DNA from: Tetramitus jugosus
Taxonomy: Eukaryota; Heterolobosea; Eutetramitea; Acrasida; Vahlkampfiidae
DNA: 64,000 bases
Direction of reading: 5' to 3'
NCBI GenBank assembly: GCA_937625935.1
Contig: OW569344.1
Location: forward strand, 434,001-498,000
Shown: positions 18,363 to 28,382 of the stretch, in pieces
Layout: every line of letters begins with the position of its first letter
Numbering within the stretch: the stretch's first letter is position 1
Notes under the pieces: generated by a model
Seen by the model: only the letters and a program-made list of their open reading frames with translations
What the model was told of the DNA's origin: nothing
The model's database searches: none
Position numbers and translations under genes: made by a program

Positions 18363-19472
18363 ATGAGTATTTTTCATCAAGATCACTCAGAGTACGACGA
18401 GAGATCAGTAGAGTTGTGCAATGGTCAATTGATCAACACCAAGAGTCAACAACCACCACATCATGAAGACTCTGTCATGTTTCTCAAGAATCGACCCAGA
18501 GGACCCTATACGACCATGAGAACACTGTTGAGGAGAACTCACATTTTCCAGTTTGATAACCATGTACAGAGATTGATCGATTCTAGTCGAGTCATGATGA
18601 AACAAGAGAAGGAGACGTGTGATGGTGAACAGTTTAACACGATGCATTCCATGGTTGATGTGGCTAGAGCAGGTCAGAGCTATTCGATGGATGCTTTGAG
18701 CAACAGTCAACAATTGAGTACAATTTTGAAGCATGTGGTCAGAGAGAGTATCGTAGCCTATGAGCGACAGTTTCCATCTGATCATCCAGATCAAGAACTA
18801 AAGATTACAGTTCTGATTTGTTGGAATATGAAGAGTAATCAGTTTGATGTGTTCTCTCATGTCGTGGATCTGATGGAGAGACCAGATCGACCTGTGTTGG
18901 TCGATGTTCGGAGCGGAACAAGAAAGGACATGAAAGCTAAAGACTCTTTTTGGATGGAGATGAGAGAGGCGTTTCTTAACAAGAAAACAAAGAAGAGTAA
19001 TGAAGTTCTCATGTGTGAGAGCGATGGTAGTGTCAGAGAAGGTCTATCATCCAACTTTTTCGTCGTCAAGGATCACTTTATTGTCCAGACAGCGAATGAA
19101 GGGATATTAGATGGAACTGTGAAGCAACTGATTGATAAGATTGCTTTAGAACCTGACTTGGTCCAGTACGATAACGAGTCATTGAAAATGGATTATTCTG
19201 TACCTACGCTTCAGGAATTGTCACAATGGCGAGAGGCTTTTATCACCAGCACTTCGCGCCAAATTTTGCCAATCTACGGTTTTGTAATCGCACAAGATTG
19301 TATTCAATATGTGGAGGAGAATGCAGCAAAGAAGATGCAACCTCTGGACAATGGTGACTACTATTATCCTCTTCTACCACCTCAGAACATAATTGTTTCT
19401 CCTCGAGCGCAAGCCCTTCAGAATGTGCTAAGTCATAAGCTCGCAGAAATGTCTGTCCGCATCATTCCCTGA
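18363..19472 (+). CDS. Class IV aminotransferase-fold PLP protein (BCAT-like)
   Basis: A 369-residue protein of the D-amino acid/branched-chain aminotransferase fold. It shows GPYTTMRTL near the N-terminus and a charged segment GTRKDMKAKDSFW that likely holds the PLP-binding Lys. CESDGSVREGLSSNFFVV follows, with the conserved Glu of class IV enzymes, then TANEGILDGTVKQL and a C-terminal FITSTSRQILPI phosphate-pocket block. The amino-donor and acceptor are not predictable. Plants have similar uncharacterised proteins described as D-aminotransferase-like. The start at MSIFHQDHSE is picked because it follows a CA-rich leader; the open frame continues upstream with no conserved sequence. It is divergent from the glutaredoxin gene and tandem to the TOG-LRR gene. 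Confidence 0.8.
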   Translation: MSIFHQDHSEYDERSVELCNGQLINTKSQQPPHHEDSVMFLKNRPRGPYTTMRTLLRRTHIFQFDNHVQRLIDSSRVMMKQEKETCDGEQFNTMHSMVDVARAGQSYSMDALSNSQQLSTILKHVVRESIVAYERQFPSDHPDQELKITVLICWNMKSNQFDVFSHVVDLMERPDRPVLVDVRSGTRKDMKAKDSFWMEMREAFLNKKTKKSNEVLMCESDGSVREGLSSNFFVVKDHFIVQTANEGILDGTVKQLIDKIALEPDLVQYDNESLKMDYSVPTLQELSQWREAFITSTSRQILPIYGFVIAQDCIQYVEENAAKKMQPLDNGDYYYPLLPPQNIIVSPRAQALQNVLSHKLAEMSVRIIP

Positions 19473-19482
19473 GATGAAAATA

Positions 19483-19493
19483 CGCGCCAAAAA
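19483..19493 (-). promoter_or_regulatory. E2F-like site upstream of the TOG-LRR gene
   Basis: CGCGCCAAAAA on the + strand (TTTTTGGCGCG on the other) is a very good match to the E2F consensus. It lies in the 81-bp gap before the ATG of the downstream gene. Regulation by E2F is inferred. Confidence 0.45.
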
Positions 19494-19553
19494 TTCTTAC
19501 GAACGACACCGTTCTCAATAATATAAACAGTGCAGCTCACTGATATCGGTTGA

Positions 19554-21507
19554 ATGATGAAAAAGTTACCAATCTTATCTAGGAGTTCATCTGCTTCGAG
19601 TATAAAAACTGTGGGAATAGATAGTCTGGAGGAGCAAACAATTCTATTGAAGGTGTTTCCGGTGGAAGAATTGCACTCAACATTAAAATCTGACGATGTA
19701 TGTGTTATCTGTTTGGCATTACATGATTCTTTTCACCTCTAATCACTGGTGTCTATTGTTTTCTTTCTAGTGGCAGAGTAAACAAAGAGTGTTGATGATC
19801 ATAGAGAAGTGGTTGAAGAACAGTATGGACCTACCAAAGGGGTTTATGATGTTTAGTAGTGTTCAACTCCCGATCGAAAAATATCATGTATTGGTAGCTG
19901 TTTGTATCATAGTTAGGAATATGATTGATGATATGGATGCTCGGGTAGTGGATCAAGCATTGAAGCTTGCTCACTCTTTACTTGGTAGGTTGATTTTACT
20001 TATGTTCGAACGCTACATGAATTAGTTTGACTCACTTGGAATTCTTACAGAATCTGCAGCTATACAAGTACAGAAGAGAGACGAACTGTTCAACGGGTTG
20101 ATGATCATTACACCCAAACTCTTATCTTATGTCAGCGATGTGGTTGTGAGAGACAAGGTCATCGATCTCCTTGTCGATTGTTCAAGGTTAAAGCACTTTC
20201 CTTTTTATATGATAGTTTCTTACTTGAGTGCTGATAGTTTAGAGTTACTATGTAATGAAACTTTTATAGGTAAATTGACTCTGCTTAAGTGCCTCTTTCG
20301 TTCAAAATCAGTCAAGTTCCTGCCGGGCGCAATAGATTTCATCAAATTGATGGATCTGTTAAATGGAGGACTAAAGAATCAGGATCAATCGATAAGAAAT
20401 ACAGCCATAGAAACTTGTATACCTATTTATCAGCATATCGGCGATGAGTTGTATGAATACTTAGAGGACTTAATCCCATCTACCGAACAATTACTCCACT
20501 CAACACTTATGTTGCATACAAGACCGTCCAGTCCCAAAAGTGAGGAAGAGAATACAATCGCGCCTTCAGAAGATCTGGAGTTCGAGTCAGGAGTACTATC
20601 GAGAGAACTCATTGAAAAGGTATCCAAGAAGAATGCTCAAGTACAACCAGATACCAATAGAATGAAGAAATATTTTTCCAAGCTGACGCATTTAGCTCTC
20701 GATGAGTGCAACATTGATAGGATTATAAATCTACACTATTGTACATCACTCAGAGTACTGTACCTCTACAAGAATAAGATTGAGAGAATAGAAGGAATCT
20801 ATTCTTCTCACCTAATTCATCTCTATCTCCAGAATAATGTTATCAGAAAGATCGAAGGGTTGGAGAGGTTAGTTAATTTACAAAAGTTGTTCTTGGATAA
20901 CAATTGTATCGAATGTATCGAAGGTCTGGAGTCTCTCAGCCAACTAGAAGAGCTTCATGTCTCCAACCAAAAACTAGAGGAGGGCAAGAGGATGATGTTT
21001 GAGGATAATTCAATGAAGGGAATCTCTAAGTCACTTACAACCTTGAACGCATCGAACAGTAATATTGAAGAAGTGTCCTCTCTCGGATATCTAGCTTCGC
21101 TTCGAACACTAAATCTCTCCAAAAACCGAATTTCGAGCTTAGATGGTGTGAAATTAGTATTATCCGGGAACTATAAACTTCAGGACATCGATCTATCTGG
21201 GAACCCAGTAGTCAAGATCGCTAAATACAGAGATAGAGTAGTAATGTCAGCAAGTCCTTCACTGGAGATTCTGGACCGGTCCAAGATTACCAACAATGAG
21301 AGAATTTACCTTCGTAATTTGGATATGAGAAAGAAGAAGGCCAAATCATCCCCTGCACACTCTTCTTCTAAAGAATTCGATTCAAGAGATCCAAGTTTCT
21401 TGACTGTGTCTAGACCTTCCAGATTCAATGGACCTCGATCGATTGGTTCAGGATTCCAAAGAGAAAAAGACAACAGGACCTACAATATGATAAACTTGGA
21501 TCAATAA
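19554..21507 (+). CDS. TOG/HEAT-like domain fused to PPP1R42/SDS22-like leucine-rich repeats, 3 exons
   Basis: Spliced model: 19554-19697, 19771-19984 and 20051-21507 (introns of 73 and 66 nt), 604 residues. The N-terminal ~260 residues form helical repeats with a TOG-like start (LKSDDWQSKQRVLMI) and a helix pair NQSIRNTAIETCIPIYQHIG typical of TOG/HEAT arrays. After an acidic linker come SDS22-type LRRs (LRVLYLYKNKIERIEGI, IHLYLQNNVIRKIEGL, LQKLFLDNNCIECIEGL). An LRR-cap region follows with ELHVSNQKLEEG, LSGNPVVKIAKYRDR and LEILDRSKI. This C-terminal part resembles animal PPP1R42, a centrosome/cilium-linked protein phosphatase 1 regulator. TOG domains bind tubulin. A role at basal bodies or microtubules is inferred from this combination. 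Confidence 0.75.
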
Positions 21508-21563
21508 CTACAAATAATACGCATTGACAACAGAATACAGCATTATTTATATTATCATACTTT

Positions 21564-23177
21564 TTACAAGTTCCTCTTTTGTTCAAGGTTTTCTAGCATA
21601 TTAGTCTTACGCAGATGAGCACGAAAATCGACAACCTTTTCTTCAACAGGCGCAGCCACAGGCTTTCTAATCGGTGTTCCCCTTGGTGTAGTTGGAGGAA
21701 TTGGATTACCGTCTTGGTCAACTCCTCTGTCCACAATAATTCTTCCCATTGACATCTTCTTCACGAACGGATTTTCGGAAACCTTTGGTGTAGACGTCGT
21801 TTCAATACTACCTCTGCCTTCGTAACTACGTGGACTGACCATGGGACTCGATAGGTCACTACTAGAAGAGGCAGTATCGGTTTGCACTGATTTCTCCTCC
21901 TTCACAGCACTATTGTTGCTCTTGGTACTGTGTTCGTCATCCACTGGTGAGACATCAGGCAATGGAGATGTAGACGTTGCTGCTCCTGTAACCGCTATGG
22001 TTGGTGTGTTTCGTTCCTGTGCCTCCAATAATGCAGTTCTCTGCTGCTCCACTTCGGACTCCAAAACTGAAATTTGTTGTTCCAATTCGCTAATTACACT
22101 CTTTGACTGCACAACCATTTGTTCCTGTTCTTGCGCCAACTGCTCTTGCTGCTGCACCAATTGATCCTTTTGTTGCACCAGTTGCACCTGTTGTTGCAAT
22201 TGTTGTTCCCACTGTGCTCTGCTCGTCTCCATCTCTTGTCTCTGCTCTTCTAGCAATTGTTCGTTTTGTTCGCATTTTTCCTTTAGTGATGCCAAGCTCT
22301 CCTCCAACTGCTTCACCTGCTCCTGATATTCTCTCTCTCTGAGAGACACTGTCGACTCATACTGCTCTGCCAACTGCTTCTGCTGAAGGAACTGTTCATT
22401 GACTTGCGGCAAATATTGTTGAATTTTTTGGCGCTCCGATTCGTAGGCAAGCAATTGTTCCGACTGTTGCGCAATCAATTGCTCCGCCTTTTCTAATTTC
22501 TTCTCCAAGAGTTGTGCTTGGAGCAATTGTTGCTTCTTGTCTGATAGCTCACTCTTGAGTGTGTCCATTTCTGACCGATCAACAAACGATATGACACTGT
22601 GAACGGTGACTGGTGAACTAGCACCACCACTGCTACTACCATTTGCCTGTGGTTGTGTTGTGGTGTTAGAGCTATTGTTACTGTTAGTGTTGTTAGTGCT
22701 GTTATTATTGTTCGTTCCATTGTACAAGTGATTGGCAGAAGAGTCATCCACTCTTTTTCTGTGCTGTTTCAACGATTCGACCACATTGTTGTTCATGACA
22801 ATCTCAAATCCGTTCAATAAGTCGCCCAGGAACCACACATTGCCCACAATAATCCTTGTTCGTAAATTGGCCTCCACAGAAAACTGTACTCCCTTGCCGT
22901 GTAATACTCCGTTTTGGAACTCTCCAACAATGACCCTGTCGGACTCTTGGTACCAGCCTTGACCGGTCATGTTGTCATTGACGAATCGGCCTTCGTACGT
23001 ACGATTGTCCTTGGTCCATGTGTAGACACCGTGCCCGTTCATCATGTCGTCGCTCCACTGCCCTTCATAGACTCTGTGATCGGGCCATTCGTGAACACCG
23101 TAGCCATGACGCTTGTTGCTCTTGAAATCACCTTGGTAGACTTCTCCGTTCTTGTACTTTTTTTGCTTCACGCCCAT
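21564..23177 (-). CDS. MORN-repeat protein with Gln-rich coiled coil
   Basis: A 537-residue single-exon protein. The first ~115 residues hold four or five MORN repeats (YQGDFKSNKRHGYGV, YEGQWSDDMMNGHGVYTW, YEGRFVNDNMTGQGWY, VGEFQNGVLHGKGVQF). An Asn/Thr/Ser-rich linker follows, then a long Gln/Glu coiled coil (about residues 205-390, many LxxQxxQL patterns). The Ser/Pro-rich tail ends in DFRAHLRKTNMLENLEQK. MORN repeats bind lipids or act as protein scaffolds, often at basal complexes or flagella in protists. The coiled coil suggests dimerisation. It is convergent with the TOG-LRR gene (56 bp between stops). The specific function is unknown. Confidence 0.85.
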   Translation of the reverse strand: MGVKQKKYKNGEVYQGDFKSNKRHGYGVHEWPDHRVYEGQWSDDMMNGHGVYTWTKDNRTYEGRFVNDNMTGQGWYQESDRVIVGEFQNGVLHGKGVQFSVEANLRTRIIVGNVWFLGDLLNGFEIVMNNNVVESLKQHRKRVDDSSANHLYNGTNNNNSTNNTNSNNSSNTTTQPQANGSSSGGASSPVTVHSVISFVDRSEMDTLKSELSDKKQQLLQAQLLEKKLEKAEQLIAQQSEQLLAYESERQKIQQYLPQVNEQFLQQKQLAEQYESTVSLREREYQEQVKQLEESLASLKEKCEQNEQLLEEQRQEMETSRAQWEQQLQQQVQLVQQKDQLVQQQEQLAQEQEQMVVQSKSVISELEQQISVLESEVEQQRTALLEAQERNTPTIAVTGAATSTSPLPDVSPVDDEHSTKSNNSAVKEEKSVQTDTASSSSDLSSPMVSPRSYEGRGSIETTSTPKVSENPFVKKMSMGRIIVDRGVDQDGNPIPPTTPRGTPIRKPVAAPVEEKVVDFRAHLRKTNMLENLEQKRNL

Positions 23178-23401
23178 ACGTTGTTGCCGTTGCTGTTGTT
23201 GTTTCTATTTGTTGTTGTTGTTATTGTCGTTGTTTTTTTTTTTCGTTATGGTGGTGTGTGAGTGGCAGAATTAAGGGTCGTGCTTTTGTGACATTGGGAG
23301 TTGAGCGCCCATTTTTGACGGATGACAGGTTATTAACATTTATTTCTCCTCCAAGAGTCGGGAAATCTTGGGTGTTTCTGAATCTGGGTGGTTCACAAGG
23401 G

Positions 23402-26400
23402 TCAGATACCTGGCAGCGGCTGATCATTCGGAACTGGCACAATGGTTTGCTGCTCTTCCTGTTTCACTTCAATGGTTGGACTGAAGGACACACCAGGTAA
23501 AACAGGAAAGTGAACCGTGTAGTGAATGGCATCGATTTTGTCTTCTGGGAACAACTCCTTGGTTGAGTGCATCGATACGCACTTGTGACAGAAGTTCGAT
23601 CCTCTGGCTGAAAAAGTTACACCCACGACTGTGTTGTGGCACTTGTCACAAATGAGATGGTACTCAATGATTTCAGTGTCGTTTGGCGGTGTACAGTTTC
23701 CACAATAGAATTGGTTTCTGTGTTCTGCGCTCTGGCGAAGTGCTGTCTTAGGGGGAATAGTTGCGCGGCATGTGTGGCAGCATGAGAGACTATTCCGGAG
23801 CGTTTTGCTGCTTTTAGGTGTTTGAAGTTTGCTCAAATCATTCCTTGAGCTTCCTATCTTAGACTTCTTAGAGGCAGTTTCAAATTCACTCTTCACTGAA
23901 ATGTCAGCTTTCCGCTTTACTCCCGCCTGGCTCAGAATTCCAGGGGTTTTGGTGTCAGAGATTGAAAACTTGTGGCCTTCTTTGCTGTCTAGTAAACATT
24001 TAGCTACATAAGGGACATCTATTTGCTTGAGTTGCCTTGAGACTGCAAGATCGTAATCTTCAACAGTCAAACCTCGATTCTGCAGACAGGGAGCACAATT
24101 GCATATGTTATCACATTTGGGACACTTAAATCCAGCTTTGAGTCGCATTTTCGCGTGTATAGGTACCGCATATCGATCATGTAAACATTGCTCACAATAC
24201 CACAAGTCACATGAGCAACACTTAATTGTGTGAGCCACTTGATGTTGCTTCTTGCATTGATGGCAATATGAATTCTCATTCAGATTATGTTTTTGTTTCA
24301 GTAGTACTGCTGCCGTTGAAACTGACACTTTGTCGTCCGAGTTATTCTGGGAGAGTTGGGTGTCAAGTTCAGATTCTACTAGATTTGTTTCCAGACCAGA
24401 TAATTTTACTTTCCCTGTGATGTACTTCTCCTTTGCGATATCAATTGTTTGTTTGATATCACTCATTGGAATATGTTGACAGAGTTGCATTGATGCCAAA
24501 TGAGAACAGCCTCTCCCACTAGCATAGCAGTCCAAACAACAATCCACTCCATCTTCAGTGGTGTCCTTACAGAGATCACAGTGATACCATCGATTCCAAA
24601 TGTCGCAAGCACACACATTGCAAACTCGAGTGTGACTTCCCTCCTTATCGTTTATATACTTTACTGCGTGAATTTTTGGATCATAAACCGCATTGTCAAT
24701 CCAATCTTGATTGTACATATCGGCTACTACTTTCAACAACATTAGAATCTCATCTAGAGATTGCTGAGTGATGCTTAACTCTCCTTTTTCTAAAGCTTCT
24801 ATTCTATTCTTCAGTGTATAATATGCAACAGCTTTGATCCGATAAATTTGAGCCTTTCCAAACGCTCTATAATCCTCCAAACAACGGTACGAGTCTCCAA
24901 TTGATTTGCATGATAATGTATTCCATGCAACCTTTGCTGTTCTTCCATTTTCATTTGCGACTTGATGAGGCGCTAGTGGAGGCAGCAACACTAAATCTCC
25001 AACTCTCTGTTCAACGAGAATGGTGGTGAGGTTTGATTCACTAAGCACCTTTAGTGGTATGAAAAAGTTATCTGCTTCCATCCAACCATTGTGTTCCTTC
25101 CAAAACTGTTTAATTTCGCTGAGTTGATTTGGTTTAAATATACACCACATTGAATATGCTTCTGTTGATGGAATCTCATCGCTTTGCTTATAAAAGCCTC
25201 GATTTTTCATCTCATTGATCCTAGCGTCTAACTCTTCACTTGAGAGTGTGGCCGCTCTCTTGATTGTTCCAGTATCTTTACCATCGGCACACACCATCAA
25301 GTTATGTCCCAGTGAGCCACAAAGATCTTGATGACACGGCGTAAATGTACCGTGATCACCAATGTACACCATCAATGATATTGCTCGCATCTCTACTGGC
25401 AGTTCAGCCAATAGATCACCCTTTCCCTTGTACACAAATCGCGGCAGTAATGCCTGATTTTCAAAAACAAAGCGTTTCCACTCATCGGGACATGGAATAT
25501 CCTTTCCATATAAATTCTTCTTGACTCGACTCGATTTCGGTGTGTCCAAATATTTCATATAGTCGTTGAGACTCATATCATCTGCATCTGAAAACGTATC
25601 ATTGTCTCTCGGTTTGTGATAAATGTCCTTGACTGCATCCGTCCGTAAATAATCAAACGAAAAATGAGAAACAACATCTCTCGCCACTTGTTCTCTTTCC
25701 TCCTTACTCTTAGTATCGGATAACCATTTTTTAACAAAGACATCAAGCACATTGGACAAGACAAGTGGTTCCTTTTTCACAAACATGTACTCATCAATCA
25801 TCTCGCTCGTTACATTACAATAGTCCACTCTGTCCACCAGTGAAAATACGTTTGGGTATTGATTGACCCAGTAAGAAGCAGGCTTATTGCCACATATGCT
25901 GTCCATAAATGATGCCTGTGGATGAGTGACCTTGAGTGACTCTTGATTCTGCAAAGTGGGTCGAACGACGCGATAACACCGATCACACACTAGATTGCCT
26001 GCAACGATCGAAGCTCTACAATTTGGAATCTGAGTCTTATAGATCTCAATCTGATGTTGCTTCATTTTCTTCTTCAATTGAAATGTTGTTCTCTGGGAGT
26101 TGCGTCCACAAACGGCACAGGATGACGCGCTGTCCACTGTCGTATTGTTTGTGTCGTTGATTGGATTGCCATTTGATGGTGCACCAGTTGGAATCTGATG
26201 ATTGCCTGTTGTGATGCTGTTTTGCTTTGATGAAGATGGTGAAAATTGTATTTTTGTTGTTGTGCCGTTTGGACTCATTGATGATGACGGTGATGATGCG
26301 TGATTTGCACTCGTGTTATTGTTTCTATTGTTGTTTGGAGAGTGATTTCTAGTACTCGTACTGGTCGTTGTATTGTTATTATTACTATTCACATGATGAT

Positions 26401-26617
26401 TGCTGTTAGCAGTGCTTTTGGGAGGTGAAGTTTTTTTGACCTTCTTTGTGCACAGAGACTGAAGAGAACGCTTCATATTCTTTCGTGCTATGGCGTTGTA
26501 CTTGTTGTTTAATGGTGGGCGTTCTTGAAGGTGTGGTTGTGATTGTTGGTGTTGGTCGAACGGAGGATCGTAGAAGCTTTGGTTGATCCTTGTTTCTGGT
26601 GCAGTGCTCTGTGTCAT
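23402..26617 (-). CDS. JmjC-domain protein with several Cys-rich zinc modules
   Basis: A 1071-residue single-exon protein. After an Asn/Ser-rich disordered N-terminus, a Cys cluster (CAVCGRN ... CDRCYRVV) lies at ~166-230. A JmjC domain at ~390-590 retains the iron ligands H429 and D431 (FTPCHQDLCG) and H551 (LAPHQVAN), so it may be an active 2-oxoglutarate oxygenase. A ZZ-like finger (~663-710, CDLCKDTTEDGVDCCLDC) follows. Next is a CxxC-rich module of the zf-4CXXC_R1/CDCA7 type (~783-850, ending CPKCDNICNCAPC), and last a LIM-like cluster (~943-1010). JmjC next to a 4CXXC_R1-type module recalls plant and animal KDM3-class H3K9 demethylases. Substrate is inferred. The ATG at 26617 is used; nothing conserved lies upstream. 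Confidence 0.85.
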   Translation of the reverse strand: MTQSTAPETRINQSFYDPPFDQHQQSQPHLQERPPLNNKYNAIARKNMKRSLQSLCTKKVKKTSPPKSTANSNHHVNSNNNNTTTSTSTRNHSPNNNRNNNTSANHASSPSSSMSPNGTTTKIQFSPSSSKQNSITTGNHQIPTGAPSNGNPINDTNNTTVDSASSCAVCGRNSQRTTFQLKKKMKQHQIEIYKTQIPNCRASIVAGNLVCDRCYRVVRPTLQNQESLKVTHPQASFMDSICGNKPASYWVNQYPNVFSLVDRVDYCNVTSEMIDEYMFVKKEPLVLSNVLDVFVKKWLSDTKSKEEREQVARDVVSHFSFDYLRTDAVKDIYHKPRDNDTFSDADDMSLNDYMKYLDTPKSSRVKKNLYGKDIPCPDEWKRFVFENQALLPRFVYKGKGDLLAELPVEMRAISLMVYIGDHGTFTPCHQDLCGSLGHNLMVCADGKDTGTIKRAATLSSEELDARINEMKNRGFYKQSDEIPSTEAYSMWCIFKPNQLSEIKQFWKEHNGWMEADNFFIPLKVLSESNLTTILVEQRVGDLVLLPPLAPHQVANENGRTAKVAWNTLSCKSIGDSYRCLEDYRAFGKAQIYRIKAVAYYTLKNRIEALEKGELSITQQSLDEILMLLKVVADMYNQDWIDNAVYDPKIHAVKYINDKEGSHTRVCNVCACDIWNRWYHCDLCKDTTEDGVDCCLDCYASGRGCSHLASMQLCQHIPMSDIKQTIDIAKEKYITGKVKLSGLETNLVESELDTQLSQNNSDDKVSVSTAAVLLKQKHNLNENSYCHQCKKQHQVAHTIKCCSCDLWYCEQCLHDRYAVPIHAKMRLKAGFKCPKCDNICNCAPCLQNRGLTVEDYDLAVSRQLKQIDVPYVAKCLLDSKEGHKFSISDTKTPGILSQAGVKRKADISVKSEFETASKKSKIGSSRNDLSKLQTPKSSKTLRNSLSCCHTCRATIPPKTALRQSAEHRNQFYCGNCTPPNDTEIIEYHLICDKCHNTVVGVTFSARGSNFCHKCVSMHSTKELFPEDKIDAIHYTVHFPVLPGVSFSPTIEVKQEEQQTIVPVPNDQPLPGI

Positions 26618-26985
26618 TGAAGCGAGCGGACAAACGGGGAAAAACAATACAAAATTGAAACAGAAGTTGCTTGGGGTGTCACAGTATCGTGGTCGCAAGA
26701 GAGTGCTTCAAGGCTTTTGTTTTGATCACACTAAGATTGATAGTGGTCGAGAGATCAAAGAAGTGACATAAACATCAGTTCCTGCACATTGCTGAAAAAG
26801 GTTCGAATGTTGCCCTTCTTGAAACTCGCAGGTTATTTTTGGGAATTGCATTCTGCCGCCAAAAAAGGTTTACAGTCTTGCGGCTGACGAAATGAAGATC
26901 TTCGCGTATCACAAAAGTCTTTTCAAAAGTGATTAGTTGAGCTATCACACCATAACAAGAAAAAGTAGACAAATACATTTACAAG
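26618..26985. promoter_or_regulatory. Divergent promoter with an E2F-like motif
   Basis: A 368-bp interval between the JmjC and EF-hand start codons. Positions 26855-26866 read TTTTTTGGCGGC on the minus strand, an E2F-like motif, midway between both starts. No coding exon or RNA gene was recognised here. Confidence 0.4.
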
Positions 26986-28007
26986 ATGACTGAGCCTTCC
27001 TCAGATGATTTGATGAAAGATTTAATGCAGATTAGAAAGAGGCAAAAAATTCGCTTGTCTATCCATGGTCATGACTTGAATGATTCAAAGCCTGTCTCTT
27101 CCACTGCTTCTTCCTCACCCAGTTCTTCTCTCAAAGATTTGAGTGGTCAACTAAAATGTGGTTAACAATTGTTACACCGATTGATTGTGAATGATCTGTT
27201 GATCCATAGCTAACGATTCCGTTTTGATGTTTTATATTATTAGTGAGTGAGATAGAGCTCAAGGAGCTATTGAAAGACTTTAAGACTGCCTGTGATGGTG
27301 ATGGTTTGTTGGACAAGAAACAATTCTTCTCTATTGCTGACAGTACCTTGTCGAAGCGGTTTGATACGACATCTCTTCCAGCTTTTCATAGAATTTATGA
27401 GGCATTCGACCTTGATGGGTATGGTTTCATTGTGTTGACATTTCATTCAGAGGAAATCACCCTCTAAATCTGATTGTTTCCATTATTCACTTTCAACAGA
27501 AATGGAAAGATTGATTTTGTCGAGTTGGCTACCGGTATGAGTACTCTAATTTACGGAGATGAAAAACAAATTTTGAAGTGTAAGTTTATTGTTGGAGTTA
27601 CTTGATTGACGATGGTAAAGAGCTAACACAGCCTTGTCAACTTGAAATTGCAGTGGTGTTTGGTTTGTTTGATGTGAACGGAGATGGCACAATAGAGATG
27701 GAAGAAATGATTGACTTCTTCAAGAAGTTCTTTGTTGGACAGGCTAAAATGAATGGATATCGAATAACAGCATCACGTTGGAATACTCTCGAGGACCACT
27801 TGAAAAGAATATTCTCAGCCACAGATATTGATAAGAATGGAACAATTGAGTTTGAAGAGTTTATACAGGTATGAGGTTTGTGTTTATTGAGTCTTGTTGA
27901 AGACCAATATGCTAACACTCCGAAAAATGTAGGCTGTCAATGATCCTGATCACCCACTAGGAATGCTCTTCTTCCACTTCAGACAGAGCAGTGGGTTTTC
28001 GGAATAA
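26986..28007 (+). CDS. EF-hand calcium-binding protein, 5 exons
   Basis: Exons 26986-27142, 27244-27418, 27500-27579, 27654-27868 and 27933-28007 give 233 residues, with all phases matching across GT-AG introns of 101, 81, 74 and 64 nt. Three canonical loops are visible after splicing: DLDGNGKIDFVE (created across the exon 2/3 junction), DVNGDGTIEMEE and DIDKNGTIEFEE. A degenerate hand near ACDGDGLLDKKQF probably precedes them. The first ~52 residues are Ser-rich and unlike calmodulin. The layout resembles calcineurin B/neuronal calcium sensor-like proteins (about 190-230 residues). No N-myristoylation motif is present. The first donor (TTTGA|GTGGTC) is weak, so the exon 1 boundary is the least certain. 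Confidence 0.75.
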
Positions 28008-28382
28008 ATTTGTACAAATAAATGGTTCTTGTGAGTCTTGGTTGATCATGCAGACCTTTCGATGGCTATGGAGGGAGCAACGATGGAACCCCGGGTGTTT
28101 TCCTTCGTGCTCAGTTCTTGTTGAGATGTCTGAGAGGAAAGTAACAAATCAAATATCTCATCTTCATATAATTCTCCAAGGGATAGATGTTGACAGCCAG
28201 ATTCTTCCATTTTTCTTTGTTGATGTCGTTGTATTGCGTTACTTTTTCACTAAGAGATGGAATAGAAAAACAAAAAAAACTTATTTTAACCAAAAAAAGG
28301 TTATGTGATGTCGAAAATACCGTTTGATCGCTCCACCCGGATCAAACGAATCGAAGTGAGCTAGTAATACATTTCGAGAAAC
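28008..28382. other. Convergent intergenic region with a hairpin
   Basis: About 375 bp between the stops of the EF-hand and TPR/ARM genes. Open frames across it look like chance. The only clear structure is a perfect 9-bp inverted repeat, CGTTTGATC (28321-28329) and GATCAAACG (28340-28348), around a 10-nt loop GCTCCACCCG. It may form an RNA hairpin in either transcript's 3' end. Confidence 0.5.

Noticed and set aside
26795-26815. GGTTCGAAT resembling a tRNA T-loop
   Set aside because: No acceptor stem, D-loop or anticodon arm can be built around it.
28008-28308. Open frames past the EF-hand stop on the + strand and opposite it
   Set aside because: Compositionally random, no start context and no conserved motif; the spliced EF-hand gene ends cleanly at 28007.
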